From NCBI GenBank assembly GCA_022564055.1, contig JADFMD010000013.1:1-50430 (forward strand): DNA of 50,430 bases, read 5' to 3'. This document shows positions 36,314-44,558 of the stretch, one piece after another (position 1 is the stretch's first letter; each line of letters starts with the position of its first letter). Source of the stretch: Gemmatimonadota bacterium (lineage in GTDB: Bacteria > Gemmatimonadota > Gemmatimonadetes > Longimicrobiales > Gaopeijiaceae). Both the position numbers and the translations under genes were made by a program. Under the pieces are notes generated by a model, which saw nothing but the letters and a program-made list of their open reading frames with translations, ran no database searches and had not been told where the DNA came from.

Positions 36314-37105
36314 ATGGCCAAAAAGAATCGACGAAATAGCGGTGGAGTGAGTGAGAAGGGAGAAGGCGGCCCTGCGGAGACGAGTTCTCCGAAGGCGAAG
36401 TCAAAAGAGACACCAAAGGCACCCGACGGTACGGTCATGGAGTGGGCCAAGTCGCTCCTGGTGGCGGCGATCCTCTTCCTGATCATTCGCACTTTTGTCC
36501 TGCAGACCTTCGTGATCACGTCAGGGTCCATGGAGGGCGCGCTCCTGGTTGGGGATTTTCTGATCGCGAATCGGGCAGCCGTGGGTGTCCGTATTCCCGG
36601 TACCCGTGTTCGGATCCCCGGGTACTCCTCGGTCAAGCGTGGCGACATCCTGGTTTTCGATCCTCCGCACGAGCCCGATCTCAAACTGGTCAAGCGCCTC
36701 ATTGGCGTTCCGGGAGACACCATCTCAATGGAGGGTGGCGTCCTCACCCTCAACGGAAAGGTCCAGGACGAGCCCTACGTCAAACATGTGGATCCCGCCG
36801 GGGACCGCCCGGACCCCAATTGGATGTCATGGCAAGCGGAGCATCTGGTCGCTGCGGTGCCGAGGGAGACCTACCGCCCCACGCGGGACAACTGGGGTCC
36901 TCTCGTGATTCCGGAGGACCGGTATTTCATGCTGGGAGACAACCGGGACACGAGCCTCGATTCCCGGTACTGGGGACTGCTCGAGGGTTGGCGGCTCGAG
37001 GGGCGAGCCTCGGTGATTTATTTCTCTTATAACAAAGGCTCATTCAGGCCGTTTCCCTGGATTCGTGAGGTCCGTCTCGGCCGGGTCTTTTCCCGCATAC
37101 GCTGA
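36314..37105 (+). CDS. lepB: Signal peptidase I
   Basis: Membrane serine protease (263 aa) that removes signal peptides from exported proteins. A basic, disordered N-terminus (1-40) is followed by one membrane helix (about 43-65). Catalytic Ser72 is in ITSGSMEG and Lys127 in LVKRLIGVPGD. The MLGDNRDTSLDSRYWG block is the family signature. The last 66 bases overlap convergent rlmN; the lepB side of the overlap encodes the normal C-terminus, so rlmN is the intruding partner. Confidence 0.96.
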   Translation: MAKKNRRNSGGVSEKGEGGPAETSSPKAKSKETPKAPDGTVMEWAKSLLVAAILFLIIRTFVLQTFVITSGSMEGALLVGDFLIANRAAVGVRIPGTRVRIPGYSSVKRGDILVFDPPHEPDLKLVKRLIGVPGDTISMEGGVLTLNGKVQDEPYVKHVDPAGDRPDPNWMSWQAEHLVAAVPRETYRPTRDNWGPLVIPEDRYFMLGDNRDTSLDSRYWGLLEGWRLEGRASVIYFSYNKGSFRPFPWIREVRLGRVFSRIR

Positions 37106-38203
37106 GGCCGCCTCGAGGCGTTTGCCGGAATCCGGCATCGGCGGGGAATCGGACGCCATCCTGCTCGCCCTGAGCTGGCCGCACGCGGCATCGATGTCCC
37201 GGCCGCGTGGCACACGAACGGCCACAGATACACCCCGCGCTTCGAGTACCGAACGAAACTCCTCGATGCGTTGTCCCCGGCTCGCCTTCCAGTCTTGGTA
37301 GGGAATGGGATTGTAGGGGATGAGGTTCACGAATGCATTGAGGGACGAGGCGAGGTCTGCCAGCTGCGGAGCGAGATGCGGGGCGTCGTTGATACCCCGG
37401 ATCATCGCGTACTCGAACGTGATTCGCCGTCCGCCGGCCCGGTCGAACTGGACCAGGGCCGCCATGAGTTCCTCGAGGGAGTGTCTCTTCTCGAGGGGAA
37501 TCAGCTGGCTCCGAAGCTCGGACTCGGGTGCATGGAGGGAAACGGCCAGTCGAAATTGCTCTTCGCGCTCAGCCAACTCGAGGATACCCGGAACGACGCC
37601 GACGGTCGACACGGTAATCCGCCGGGCGCCGACGCCGTACCCACGGTTGAGAAGGGTCAGGGACGGATGAAGCGCCTCTCGATTACTCAGAGGCTCACCC
37701 ATTCCCATATACACGATGTTGGAAATCCTCCCGTATCCGTGGTCGAGGGCCCATCTCCGGGAGGCCCGGTATTGGGACACGATCTCGCCGGCCGTGAGTT
37801 GGCGCTGAAAACCGGCCCAACCGGTCGCGCAGAACGTGCATCCCATCGCGCAGCCGGCCTGAGACGAAACGCAGAGGGTCAAACGGTCGGGGGTGGGGAT
37901 CAGGACGGATTCCACCAGTTCTCCGTCGGCCAGCCGCCAGAGGTGCTTGACGGTCCCGTCCGAGGAGCGGGACACGGTATCGGCGGTAGGCTCCAAAAAA
38001 GAGAATGCGGCGTCGAGCGCATCCCGCTCGGCCGCCGGAAGATTGGTCATCTCAGCGATCGTGGCGACACATTCCTCGAACATCCACGTCAGAACCTGGC
38101 GTACTCGGTAGGAGGGTTGGCCCCGGGCCTCGAAGTGCTCAGCCAGGGCGGCCTCGGCCTCGTCGGGCGGAAGACTGAGGAGATCCGTTTTCGCGTTGGG
38201 CAT
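37040..38203 (-). CDS. rlmN: Dual-specificity RNA methyltransferase RlmN
   Basis: Radical-SAM enzyme (387 aa) that methylates C2 of A2503 in 23S rRNA and A37 of some tRNAs. The cluster cysteines are 118/122/125 (CAMGCTFC). MGMGEPLSN and HAPESELRSQLIP are conserved, and the second catalytic cysteine is Cys341 in DIDAACGQLRA. The family normally ends near that point; here a 40-residue unconserved tail follows, the last 21 codons antisense to lepB. The ATG has AAGGA about eight bases upstream. Divergent from the vanZ-like gene across a 213-base gap in which I see no gene and only weak promoter-like sequences. Confidence 0.96.
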   Translation of the reverse strand: MPNAKTDLLSLPPDEAEAALAEHFEARGQPSYRVRQVLTWMFEECVATIAEMTNLPAAERDALDAAFSFLEPTADTVSRSSDGTVKHLWRLADGELVESVLIPTPDRLTLCVSSQAGCAMGCTFCATGWAGFQRQLTAGEIVSQYRASRRWALDHGYGRISNIVYMGMGEPLSNREALHPSLTLLNRGYGVGARRITVSTVGVVPGILELAEREEQFRLAVSLHAPESELRSQLIPLEKRHSLEELMAALVQFDRAGGRRITFEYAMIRGINDAPHLAPQLADLASSLNAFVNLIPYNPIPYQDWKASRGQRIEEFRSVLEARGVSVAVRVPRGRDIDAACGQLRASRMASDSPPMPDSGKRLEAASAYAGKDPAETDLTNPGKRPE

Positions 38204-38416
38204 GGATGGTGTCCTTCGGGCCGGGGCCGCCGGATCGGTCTGGAGTCACCGTGGGAGGTAGCCCCAAAGTTAACGCGATGCCGGAAGGTTGTTGAAGGAA
38301 TACGACGTTTTCTTGTATCGCCCAGATGCCCAGGTTAAACTTGAAGCGGTCCAACTGTACTTTTGCATCTGCTTGCCAAAGGGGGGCCGGGTACTGTATC
38401 CGCTGTCGAACATTCA

Positions 38417-38824
38417 GTGAAGGGTCGGGTTTTCGGCTGGGGGCCAGCCGCTCTCTGGGCGGCGGTCCTCTTTTTATTGAGCGAGTCGTCCGGGCTGGGG
38501 CTGGCCGGCATTCTGCTGCCCGGGGTCGACAAGTTGGCCCATGGGGGTCTCTTCTTGATTCTCGGCTTGTCTCTCGCGTGGGGAAACCAGAGCACCGGGT
38601 CCGGCGTTTCAGGGCTCGTCTTGTCACTCATCGGCGTGGGGTACGGTGCCTTGGATGAATGGCATCAGAGCTTCGTTCCGGGTCGAGATTCCAGCGTGGG
38701 TGACTGGGTGGCGGACAGCGCAGGCGTGATGCTCGGTTTGGTGCTGTTCTCGAGGTTTTCCCGGCGCTTGCATGAAAATGGGTGGTCGCTGAACGAAGGC
38801 ACTACCCCAACGAGTTCGCGCTAG
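38417..38824 (+). CDS. VanZ-like family membrane protein
   Basis: A 135-aa protein with three to four membrane helices. The VanZ-family core is DKLAHGGLFLILGLSLA, then DEWHQSFVPGRDSSVGDWVADSAGVMLG, where the DExHQ...GR...D..ADxxG pattern is characteristic. Function is unknown outside teicoplanin resistance in enterococci; no glycopeptide-resistance genes are nearby, so the name implies no resistance. The start is uncertain: GTG at 38417 is chosen, TTG at 38363 is in frame, and neither has a Shine-Dalgarno sequence. aspS begins two bases after its stop. Confidence 0.8.
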   Translation: MKGRVFGWGPAALWAAVLFLLSESSGLGLAGILLPGVDKLAHGGLFLILGLSLAWGNQSTGSGVSGLVLSLIGVGYGALDEWHQSFVPGRDSSVGDWVADSAGVMLGLVLFSRFSRRLHENGWSLNEGTTPTSSR

Positions 38825-38826
38825 TC

Positions 38827-40686
38827 ATGAACCAGATCGATATCGAACGGACCGCGTTGCGCTCTCGAATGCTGGGCGGCATTCGCTCCGATGACGAGGG
38901 CGCGGAGCTCGAGTTGGCGGGCTGGGTGCACCGCCGCAGAGATCTGGGCGGTTTGATCTTCCTCGATCTTCGCGACCGAAGCGGATTGGTGCAGGTGTCG
39001 CTCGGGCCGGACTGGACCGAGCCGGCCTCGCTCGACCTCGCCCACCAGCTCGGAGCTGAGGATGTGGTTGCCGTCGTGGGATCCGTCGTGGTCCGGTCTC
39101 CCGAGAACCGGAACACCGAGATTCCGACGGGGGACATCGAGCTTCGCGCGACGGTTCTGCGTCGCCTGAACCGTGCCGACACTCCCGCCATACCTGTGTA
39201 TCGGAGTCCTGAGGACGCGCTGCCGTCGGAGGAGCTCCGCCTGAAGCATCGCGTGCTGGATCTCCGGCGCAGCGAGCTGCAGGAGAATCTCCAGCTCCGA
39301 CACCGGCTGGTTCTCGCGTGCAGGAACTACCTGGACAAGCTCGGCTTCATCGAGATCGAGACCCCGATCTTGACCAAGCCCACCCCCGAAGGTGCCCGTG
39401 ACTTTCTGGTGCCGAGTCGCCTTCACCACGGAGAGTTCTACGCACTGCCGCAGAGTCCGCAGATCTATAAGCAGCTCTGTATGGCGGCCGGCTTCGATCG
39501 CTACTTTCAGATCGCTCGGTGCTTCCGGGACGAGGATCTGAGGGCAGATCGCCAGCCCGAGTTCACCCAGATCGACGTCGAGGCGTCCTTCGTCGAGCCC
39601 GACGACATCCTGGGGTGGATGGAGGGGCTCATGGTCGCTCTCGCGGCGGAGGCGCCGCGAATTCAGGCGGAGGTCCCCTTTATCCGGCTGACACATGCCG
39701 AGGCGCTGGAGCGGTTCGGGACCGATAAGCCCGATCTCCGCTTCGGGGTGGAGATTCAGGATTGGACCCACGCTCTGGCCAGGCTCGACGCGCCCGTTTT
39801 CTCCGCCGCTGTCGGCGAGGGGGGGCGTTTGCGCGGACTCCTTCTCGAGGGTGGGGCGAAGCTTTCCCGCAGACAGATCGAGGCGGTCGAAGGCAGCGCA
39901 AAGGTTGCGGGTGCGCCTGGGCTTCTTTGGGCGAAATGCTCGGATGAGGGGGGCTCCGGTTCGTTGGCCCGCTTTATGGACGAGGACGCCTATCGTGAGT
40001 TGGGAACAAAGACCGGCGATCTCGTGCTCGTCGCCGCGGGGACCGACCGGATGACATCGCCGGCGCTTTCTGCGGCGAGGTTGGCCGCGATCGAGGCGCT
40101 CGAGATCCCCGAGGATCGAGAACACGCTTGGCTTTGGGTGGTGGACTTTCCGATCTTCGAGGAGGGAGCGGACGGTGCGTTGACGGCCAACCACCATCCG
40201 TTCGTCATGCCCCATCCGGAAGACGAAGACCGACTCGAGGCGGAACCACTGAGCGTGCGGGGGCTGGCCTACGACCTCGTGTACAACGGCGTCGAGCTCG
40301 GATCGGGCAGCATTCGTAATCACGATCCGAAGCTCCAGCGTCGGATCCTCCGCCTGCTCGGCTTGGATGACGCCGAGATCGACCTGAAGTTCGGGTTTCT
40401 TTTGAACGCTCTGGCCTCGGGGGCGCCGCCGCACGGGGGGGTGGCATTCGGTGTGGATCGCCTGGTGGCGCTATTCGTCGGGGCCGATAGCCTGAGAGAG
40501 GTCATCGCGTTTCCCAAAACGACCACCGCCCGCGCCCTCTTCGAGGGAGCGCCGACGCCATTGGACGAGGAGGGTCTAGCCGAGCTCGGCCTGTCCCTTA
40601 GTCGGGCTGAGGATCAAGCTGCCCCTGCAAGAACGGGGGAGGGCGACGGGGAACAGGTGGCCCACGCGAGCGGGGCTGAAACATGA
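38827..40686 (+). CDS. aspS: Aspartate--tRNA ligase
   Basis: Class IIb synthetase of bacterial type (619 aa) with an OB-fold (about 25-125), catalytic core and GAD insertion domain (about 300-420). Motif 2 is FRDEDLRADRQPEFTQID; motif 3 is GVAFGVDRLVALF. In WVHRRRDLGG position 40 is Leu, where I recall non-discriminating AspRSs having His, so it probably charges only tRNA-Asp, consistent with the asnS in this window. The C-terminus extends about 30 residues past the core. The ATG at 38827 gives the conserved start two bases after the vanZ-like stop. Overlaps phoH by ATGA. Confidence 0.97.
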   Translation: MNQIDIERTALRSRMLGGIRSDDEGAELELAGWVHRRRDLGGLIFLDLRDRSGLVQVSLGPDWTEPASLDLAHQLGAEDVVAVVGSVVVRSPENRNTEIPTGDIELRATVLRRLNRADTPAIPVYRSPEDALPSEELRLKHRVLDLRRSELQENLQLRHRLVLACRNYLDKLGFIEIETPILTKPTPEGARDFLVPSRLHHGEFYALPQSPQIYKQLCMAAGFDRYFQIARCFRDEDLRADRQPEFTQIDVEASFVEPDDILGWMEGLMVALAAEAPRIQAEVPFIRLTHAEALERFGTDKPDLRFGVEIQDWTHALARLDAPVFSAAVGEGGRLRGLLLEGGAKLSRRQIEAVEGSAKVAGAPGLLWAKCSDEGGSGSLARFMDEDAYRELGTKTGDLVLVAAGTDRMTSPALSAARLAAIEALEIPEDREHAWLWVVDFPIFEEGADGALTANHHPFVMPHPEDEDRLEAEPLSVRGLAYDLVYNGVELGSGSIRNHDPKLQRRILRLLGLDDAEIDLKFGFLLNALASGAPPHGGVAFGVDRLVALFVGADSLREVIAFPKTTTARALFEGAPTPLDEEGLAELGLSLSRAEDQAAPARTGEGDGEQVAHASGAET

Positions 40687-41681
40687 CCCAAGAAGGTTTG
40701 AAGTCGGGTGAGAGCACGGTGGTAGAGCACCGCCTGGACGCGGAGGGAGTCGATCCTTTGCTTCTCACAGGTGCAAATGACGCCAACCTTCGGGAAGTCA
40801 CGAGTCTGTACGACGTGCGACTCGTGCTTCGAGGGGATCATGTCATCTTGTCGGGAGAGCTGAGCGCGGTGGAGGGGGCCGCTCCCTTGGTCCAGCATCT
40901 GATCGAACTGTCGCGTTTGCGGACGCCGTTCGACCGGAACGACATCGCACGCTTTGCGGAGGGTTTGGCTGCCCACGGGGCCGGTGGAGTCGTGTCGCCC
41001 GACACGGAACTTCAGGTCGCGCTGCCGGGGTCCCGCAAGGTGATCCGCCCCAAGTCGGAGGGACAACGCAAGTACGTCAAGGCGATCAGGGAAAATGACG
41101 TGGTCATCGGCATCGGGCCTGCCGGAACGGGGAAGACGTATCTGGCGGTCGCACTCGCGGTGGACGCTCTCTACAAGAAGCGTGTGCGGCGTATCGTCCT
41201 GGCCCGTCCGGCCGTTGAGGCGGGCGAGAGCCTCGGGTTTCTTCCGGGGGACATGCAGGAGAAGGTCGATCCCTACCTGAGGCCTCTGTATGATGCCCTG
41301 GAAGACATGATGCCTCCCGAAAGAGTACGTAAGGCGCTCGACGACCAAACCATCGAGATTGCGCCGTTGGCCTATATGCGCGGCCGTACGCTCTCAGATG
41401 CGTTTGTGATCTTGGATGAGGCCCAGAACTCCACCACACTGCAGATGAAGATGTTCCTGACGCGCTTGGGGGTGAACTCCAAGGTGGTGATAACAGGAGA
41501 CAAGACACAGATCGACCTCCCGCGCAAAGAGGATTCTGGCCTGCTCCAGGTGGAGACCCTCCTGAGCGGGGTCGACGGCATCGAGTTTATTTATCTGGAC
41601 GAAACGGACGTTCTCCGGCATCGTCTGGTGAAGGACATCATTCGGGCGTATGCCCGTGCGGATTCGAAGGTGGACTCGTGA
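40683..41681 (+). CDS. PhoH-like ATPase
   Basis: A 332-aa protein with an N-terminal KH-like region (about 20-100) and a PhoH ATPase domain. Walker A is GPAGTGKT at 145-152, and Walker B is FVILDEAQN near 245. RPAVEAGESLGFLPGD is the family hallmark. PhoH/YbeZ proteins are cytoplasmic, RNA-associated ATPases that work with YbeY. Here it is coupled by GTGA to the HD membrane protein, with ybeY next, a common bacterial arrangement. Confidence 0.93.
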   Translation: MTQEGLKSGESTVVEHRLDAEGVDPLLLTGANDANLREVTSLYDVRLVLRGDHVILSGELSAVEGAAPLVQHLIELSRLRTPFDRNDIARFAEGLAAHGAGGVVSPDTELQVALPGSRKVIRPKSEGQRKYVKAIRENDVVIGIGPAGTGKTYLAVALAVDALYKKRVRRIVLARPAVEAGESLGFLPGDMQEKVDPYLRPLYDALEDMMPPERVRKALDDQTIEIAPLAYMRGRTLSDAFVILDEAQNSTTLQMKMFLTRLGVNSKVVITGDKTQIDLPRKEDSGLLQVETLLSGVDGIEFIYLDETDVLRHRLVKDIIRAYARADSKVDS

Positions 41682-44101
41682 CCCGGGACAGCCTCTCCAC
41701 ATACGGTGCTACCAGCGAAGGGCAAGGGGACCCCGTGCGCCCGCCCTGGCCGGACGGAGTCGTATATCACGGATCGCGGCTGCTGCTCTTGGTCGCATTG
41801 GCCGGCGCCATCACCGCGCTTTTTCCTCCGGTTGGGCAATCCACCCTCGGCCGATTTGAAGAGGGGATGGTCCTTAACGACCCCGTGATCGCCGAGGTGC
41901 CCTTCACCATACCCAAGTCCACAGTGGAGCTACAGCGGGAGAGGGCGGACGCCGCAGCGGGCGTGCCCCCCACGTTCAACTACAGACCCGAGGTCGGAGA
42001 CAGCATGGCGGTCCGACTCGACAGGTTCTTCGTCGCCCTCGACACGGTCGCCCTCCAGGACGATTCGGAGCTCCTCCGCGCGCATCTTCTCGGGGAGTCG
42101 GTCGTGGCCAGTCCACAGCAGGCCGTTCTTCTCATGGACGAGGCGAACCGTCGGCTCCTTCGGACCACGTCCATCATGGGCGTGCGGCGATACGCGATGA
42201 TCGGCGTGGTCGACGCCACGGAGGCGAGCGAGCTCACGGGGGCCCGCCTCCTGATTCAGGACCCGGGTATTGAGAGCCGCCGCTCTGAGGCGCGTGAAGA
42301 CATTCTGGTCGGAGGAGATCTCAATTTGCGCGTGGTCGACGACCTTCAGACGGCCAGCCCCGAGCTCAGCGAGATTCTCCGACTCATCGTCATTCGCCAC
42401 ACTGAATATTCTCTCGTGTTCGACGCCGAGGTCACTGCCGTCGATCGTGAGCAGGCCCGTCAGGCCGTCCCCGAGTCCACCGGAAATGTGGTCCAGCAAG
42501 AGGCGATCGTCCGGGCGAACGAGCCCATCACGCAGGTCGATCTGGCGCGCTTGACCGCGTACGAAGCGGAGCTCCGCCGGCTCCAGCGTCTCGAGGATGG
42601 GGGCGTCCAACTCGGGCCCCTTGTGGGAGCGTTTCTCCTGAATTTGTCGCTACTGGCAGTGTTTGGCGCGCTCGTGTTTTTCTTGCGCCCGGTCATCTAC
42701 GGATCTCTGAGGTGGTTGGTCCTACAGGCGACCTTGGTGTTGATCTACTTCATCGTGGCTCGGGTCATCGCAGCCAACGGTCTGGCCCCCGAAGCGTTGC
42801 CGGTGGCCTTCGTCGTTCTGGCTCTGGCGGTTCTTTGGGATTCTAGAGTCGCCCTCGTGATGGGACTTGTCTTGGCCGGACTCACGGTGGCGCAGCCTCC
42901 GTTCGCGGACACGGACATTCTGTTTTCGGTGATGATCGGTGCGGCGGCGGCGGCCATGAGCGTCCGGGTCGTTCGGCGCAGGGCACAGACGTGGGTGTTC
43001 GTTGCGATCATCACGTTGGCCTATGCGGTGACACTCCTTGCGCTGAGCTTGGTGGGGGAGCGCTCCGCGATGGACTTTGCCGTGCGGATGGCCTGGGCCG
43101 GCTCGAACGCGGCCTTGAGTGCGGTCATCGCCATGGGCTTCGTTCCCGTGTTCGAGTGGTTCACGGGGATAACGACCGACCAGACACTCCTCGAGTGGGC
43201 GGATCCGAACGCGCCGCTCCTGCGTCGCCTCTCTCTCGAAGCTCCGGGCACCTACGCGCATACCATCAACGTCGCCAATCTCGCGGAGTTGGCCGCCAAC
43301 GCCATCGGTGCTCACGGACTGCTCTGCAGGGTCGGCCTGTACTACCACGACGTGGGAAAGGTGCTCAAGCCGCATTACTTCGTGGAGAACCAGGCCGAAG
43401 GAAGAAATCCCCACGACAAGCTGAAGCCTGATACATCGTCGGCGATCCTCGTGGAGCACGTGGTCGAGGGGCTCCGGCTGGGAAAGGAAGCGAAGCTGCC
43501 CGAGGTCATTCAGCGGTTCATCTCCGAGCATCATGGCACTCAACTCATCTCCTTTTTCTACGACCGTGCCCGAGAAGAACTCGGTGAGGACAACGTGGAT
43601 GAAGCGGATTACCGTTATCCCGGACCGAAGCCGCAGTCGAAGGAGACCGCCGTGGCAATGATGGCGGACTCGATCGAGTCCGCCACACGGGTGCTTCAGG
43701 AGCCGACGCCGGAGCGAGTCCGTGATCTGGTGGAGGGAATCATCGAGAGCAAACGGCAGGACGGCCAACTCGACGAAGCGCCGTTGACGATGCGCGAGAT
43801 CACGGCCCTCAAGGACACCTTCGTGAAGGTATTGAGTGGCATCTATCACCACCGAATCGACTATCCCGCGACCAAGCATCTGACGGACGCACCGGACAAT
43901 GGTTCGGGGAACGGGTCTGACGAGGATGGCTCGGGGGGCCCGTCGAAGGATGGACCGAAGGAAGCAGCGGGTTCGGGGGGGGAGCAATCGTCCGGTGCGG
44001 ATGACGGGCCCCAGGACCTCAGGGGGTCCGGGGATGAGGGGGCCGGCGCGGCCGAAGTCAGCGAACAGATCGAATTTGGCGACGTCGATCGCCGATCCTG
44101 A
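41678..44101 (+). CDS. 7TM-HD family membrane phosphohydrolase (PgpH-like, cyclic di-AMP)
   Basis: An 807-aa membrane protein. A first helix (about 33-50) is followed by an extracellular 7TMR-HDED domain (about 60-305), seven helices (about 315-492) and a cytoplasmic HD domain. HD ligands are His528 (YAHT), His557-Asp558 (YYHDVGK), His587-region residues, His618-His619 (EHHGT) and Asp664. PgpH-type members hydrolyse cyclic di-AMP, so that is the likely activity. The last roughly 70 residues are a Gly/Ser/Asp-rich low-complexity tail not typical of the family. It lies in the usual phoH-pgpH-ybeY order. Confidence 0.92.
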   Translation: MTRDSLSTYGATSEGQGDPVRPPWPDGVVYHGSRLLLLVALAGAITALFPPVGQSTLGRFEEGMVLNDPVIAEVPFTIPKSTVELQRERADAAAGVPPTFNYRPEVGDSMAVRLDRFFVALDTVALQDDSELLRAHLLGESVVASPQQAVLLMDEANRRLLRTTSIMGVRRYAMIGVVDATEASELTGARLLIQDPGIESRRSEAREDILVGGDLNLRVVDDLQTASPELSEILRLIVIRHTEYSLVFDAEVTAVDREQARQAVPESTGNVVQQEAIVRANEPITQVDLARLTAYEAELRRLQRLEDGGVQLGPLVGAFLLNLSLLAVFGALVFFLRPVIYGSLRWLVLQATLVLIYFIVARVIAANGLAPEALPVAFVVLALAVLWDSRVALVMGLVLAGLTVAQPPFADTDILFSVMIGAAAAAMSVRVVRRRAQTWVFVAIITLAYAVTLLALSLVGERSAMDFAVRMAWAGSNAALSAVIAMGFVPVFEWFTGITTDQTLLEWADPNAPLLRRLSLEAPGTYAHTINVANLAELAANAIGAHGLLCRVGLYYHDVGKVLKPHYFVENQAEGRNPHDKLKPDTSSAILVEHVVEGLRLGKEAKLPEVIQRFISEHHGTQLISFFYDRAREELGEDNVDEADYRYPGPKPQSKETAVAMMADSIESATRVLQEPTPERVRDLVEGIIESKRQDGQLDEAPLTMREITALKDTFVKVLSGIYHHRIDYPATKHLTDAPDNGSGNGSDEDGSGGPSKDGPKEAAGSGGEQSSGADDGPQDLRGSGDEGAGAAEVSEQIEFGDVDRRS

Positions 44102-44107
44102 TTTCGA

Positions 44108-44539
44108 TTGGAAATCCAGGTCTCCGGAGAGGTCGCTGCCGGTGTGTCGAAAGATTGGCTGCGGTCGGCGGTGGAAATGGTTCTCCGCAATGCGGGGCTC
44201 AGCGAGGGAGAGATTTCCCTGACGCTTTTGGACGATGACTCCATCCGGGTTTTGAATCGTACCCATCTGGGTAAGGACATCCCGACCGACGTCCTCTCCT
44301 TCGCTCTCTACGAGGGTGATGAGGAGGTGTTGGGAGACGTTTACGTGGGATACGAGCAGGCGGCGATTCAGGCGGTAGGGGCCGGCATCTCCGTCGAGGA
44401 AGAGTTGGCCCGTCTGTCGATCCACGGCACCCTGCATGTACTTGGGTACGACCATCCGGACACCGAGGCCCGCTCTTCCAGCGAGATGTTCATTCTCCAG
44501 GAGCGGTTGGTCCAGAAGCTACTGGACGAAGCGATCTGA
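44108..44539 (+). CDS. ybeY: Endoribonuclease YbeY
   Basis: Metal-dependent RNase (143 aa) involved in 16S rRNA 3'-end maturation and ribosome quality control. The zinc site is HGTLHVLGYDH (His106, His110, His116), and TDVLSF is the other family motif. The TTG at 44108 is chosen because later starts would cut the first strand; no Shine-Dalgarno sequence is visible, so coupling to the pgpH stop six bases upstream probably drives initiation. Confidence 0.94.
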   Translation: MEIQVSGEVAAGVSKDWLRSAVEMVLRNAGLSEGEISLTLLDDDSIRVLNRTHLGKDIPTDVLSFALYEGDEEVLGDVYVGYEQAAIQAVGAGISVEEELARLSIHGTLHVLGYDHPDTEARSSSEMFILQERLVQKLLDEAI

Positions 44540-44558
44540 AGACGCCACTCTCCGGGGC

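Noticed and set aside
38204-38416. Small gene or RNA in the rlmN/vanZ-like divergent gap
   Set aside because: No frame with a start, ribosome-binding site and plausible codon use, and no tRNA-like fold was seen; only weak promoter-like hexamers.
38417-38824. VanZ-like gene as glycopeptide resistance
   Set aside because: The family is broad and of unknown function; no vanA/H/X/Y genes or mobile context are present.
38821-40434. 537-codon open frame antisense to aspS
   Set aside because: aspS is unmistakable on the plus strand; the antisense translation has no motif and is a composition artefact.
42722-44455. 577-codon open frame on the minus strand opposite the PgpH-like gene
   Set aside because: It is antisense to a well-supported membrane HD protein and ybeY. 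Its translation is Arg/His/Gly-rich with no domain, as expected from high GC third positions on the coding strand.
44540-44558. Mg2+ riboswitch before mgtE
   Set aside because: Only 19 bases separate ybeY and mgtE, too little for an M-box.
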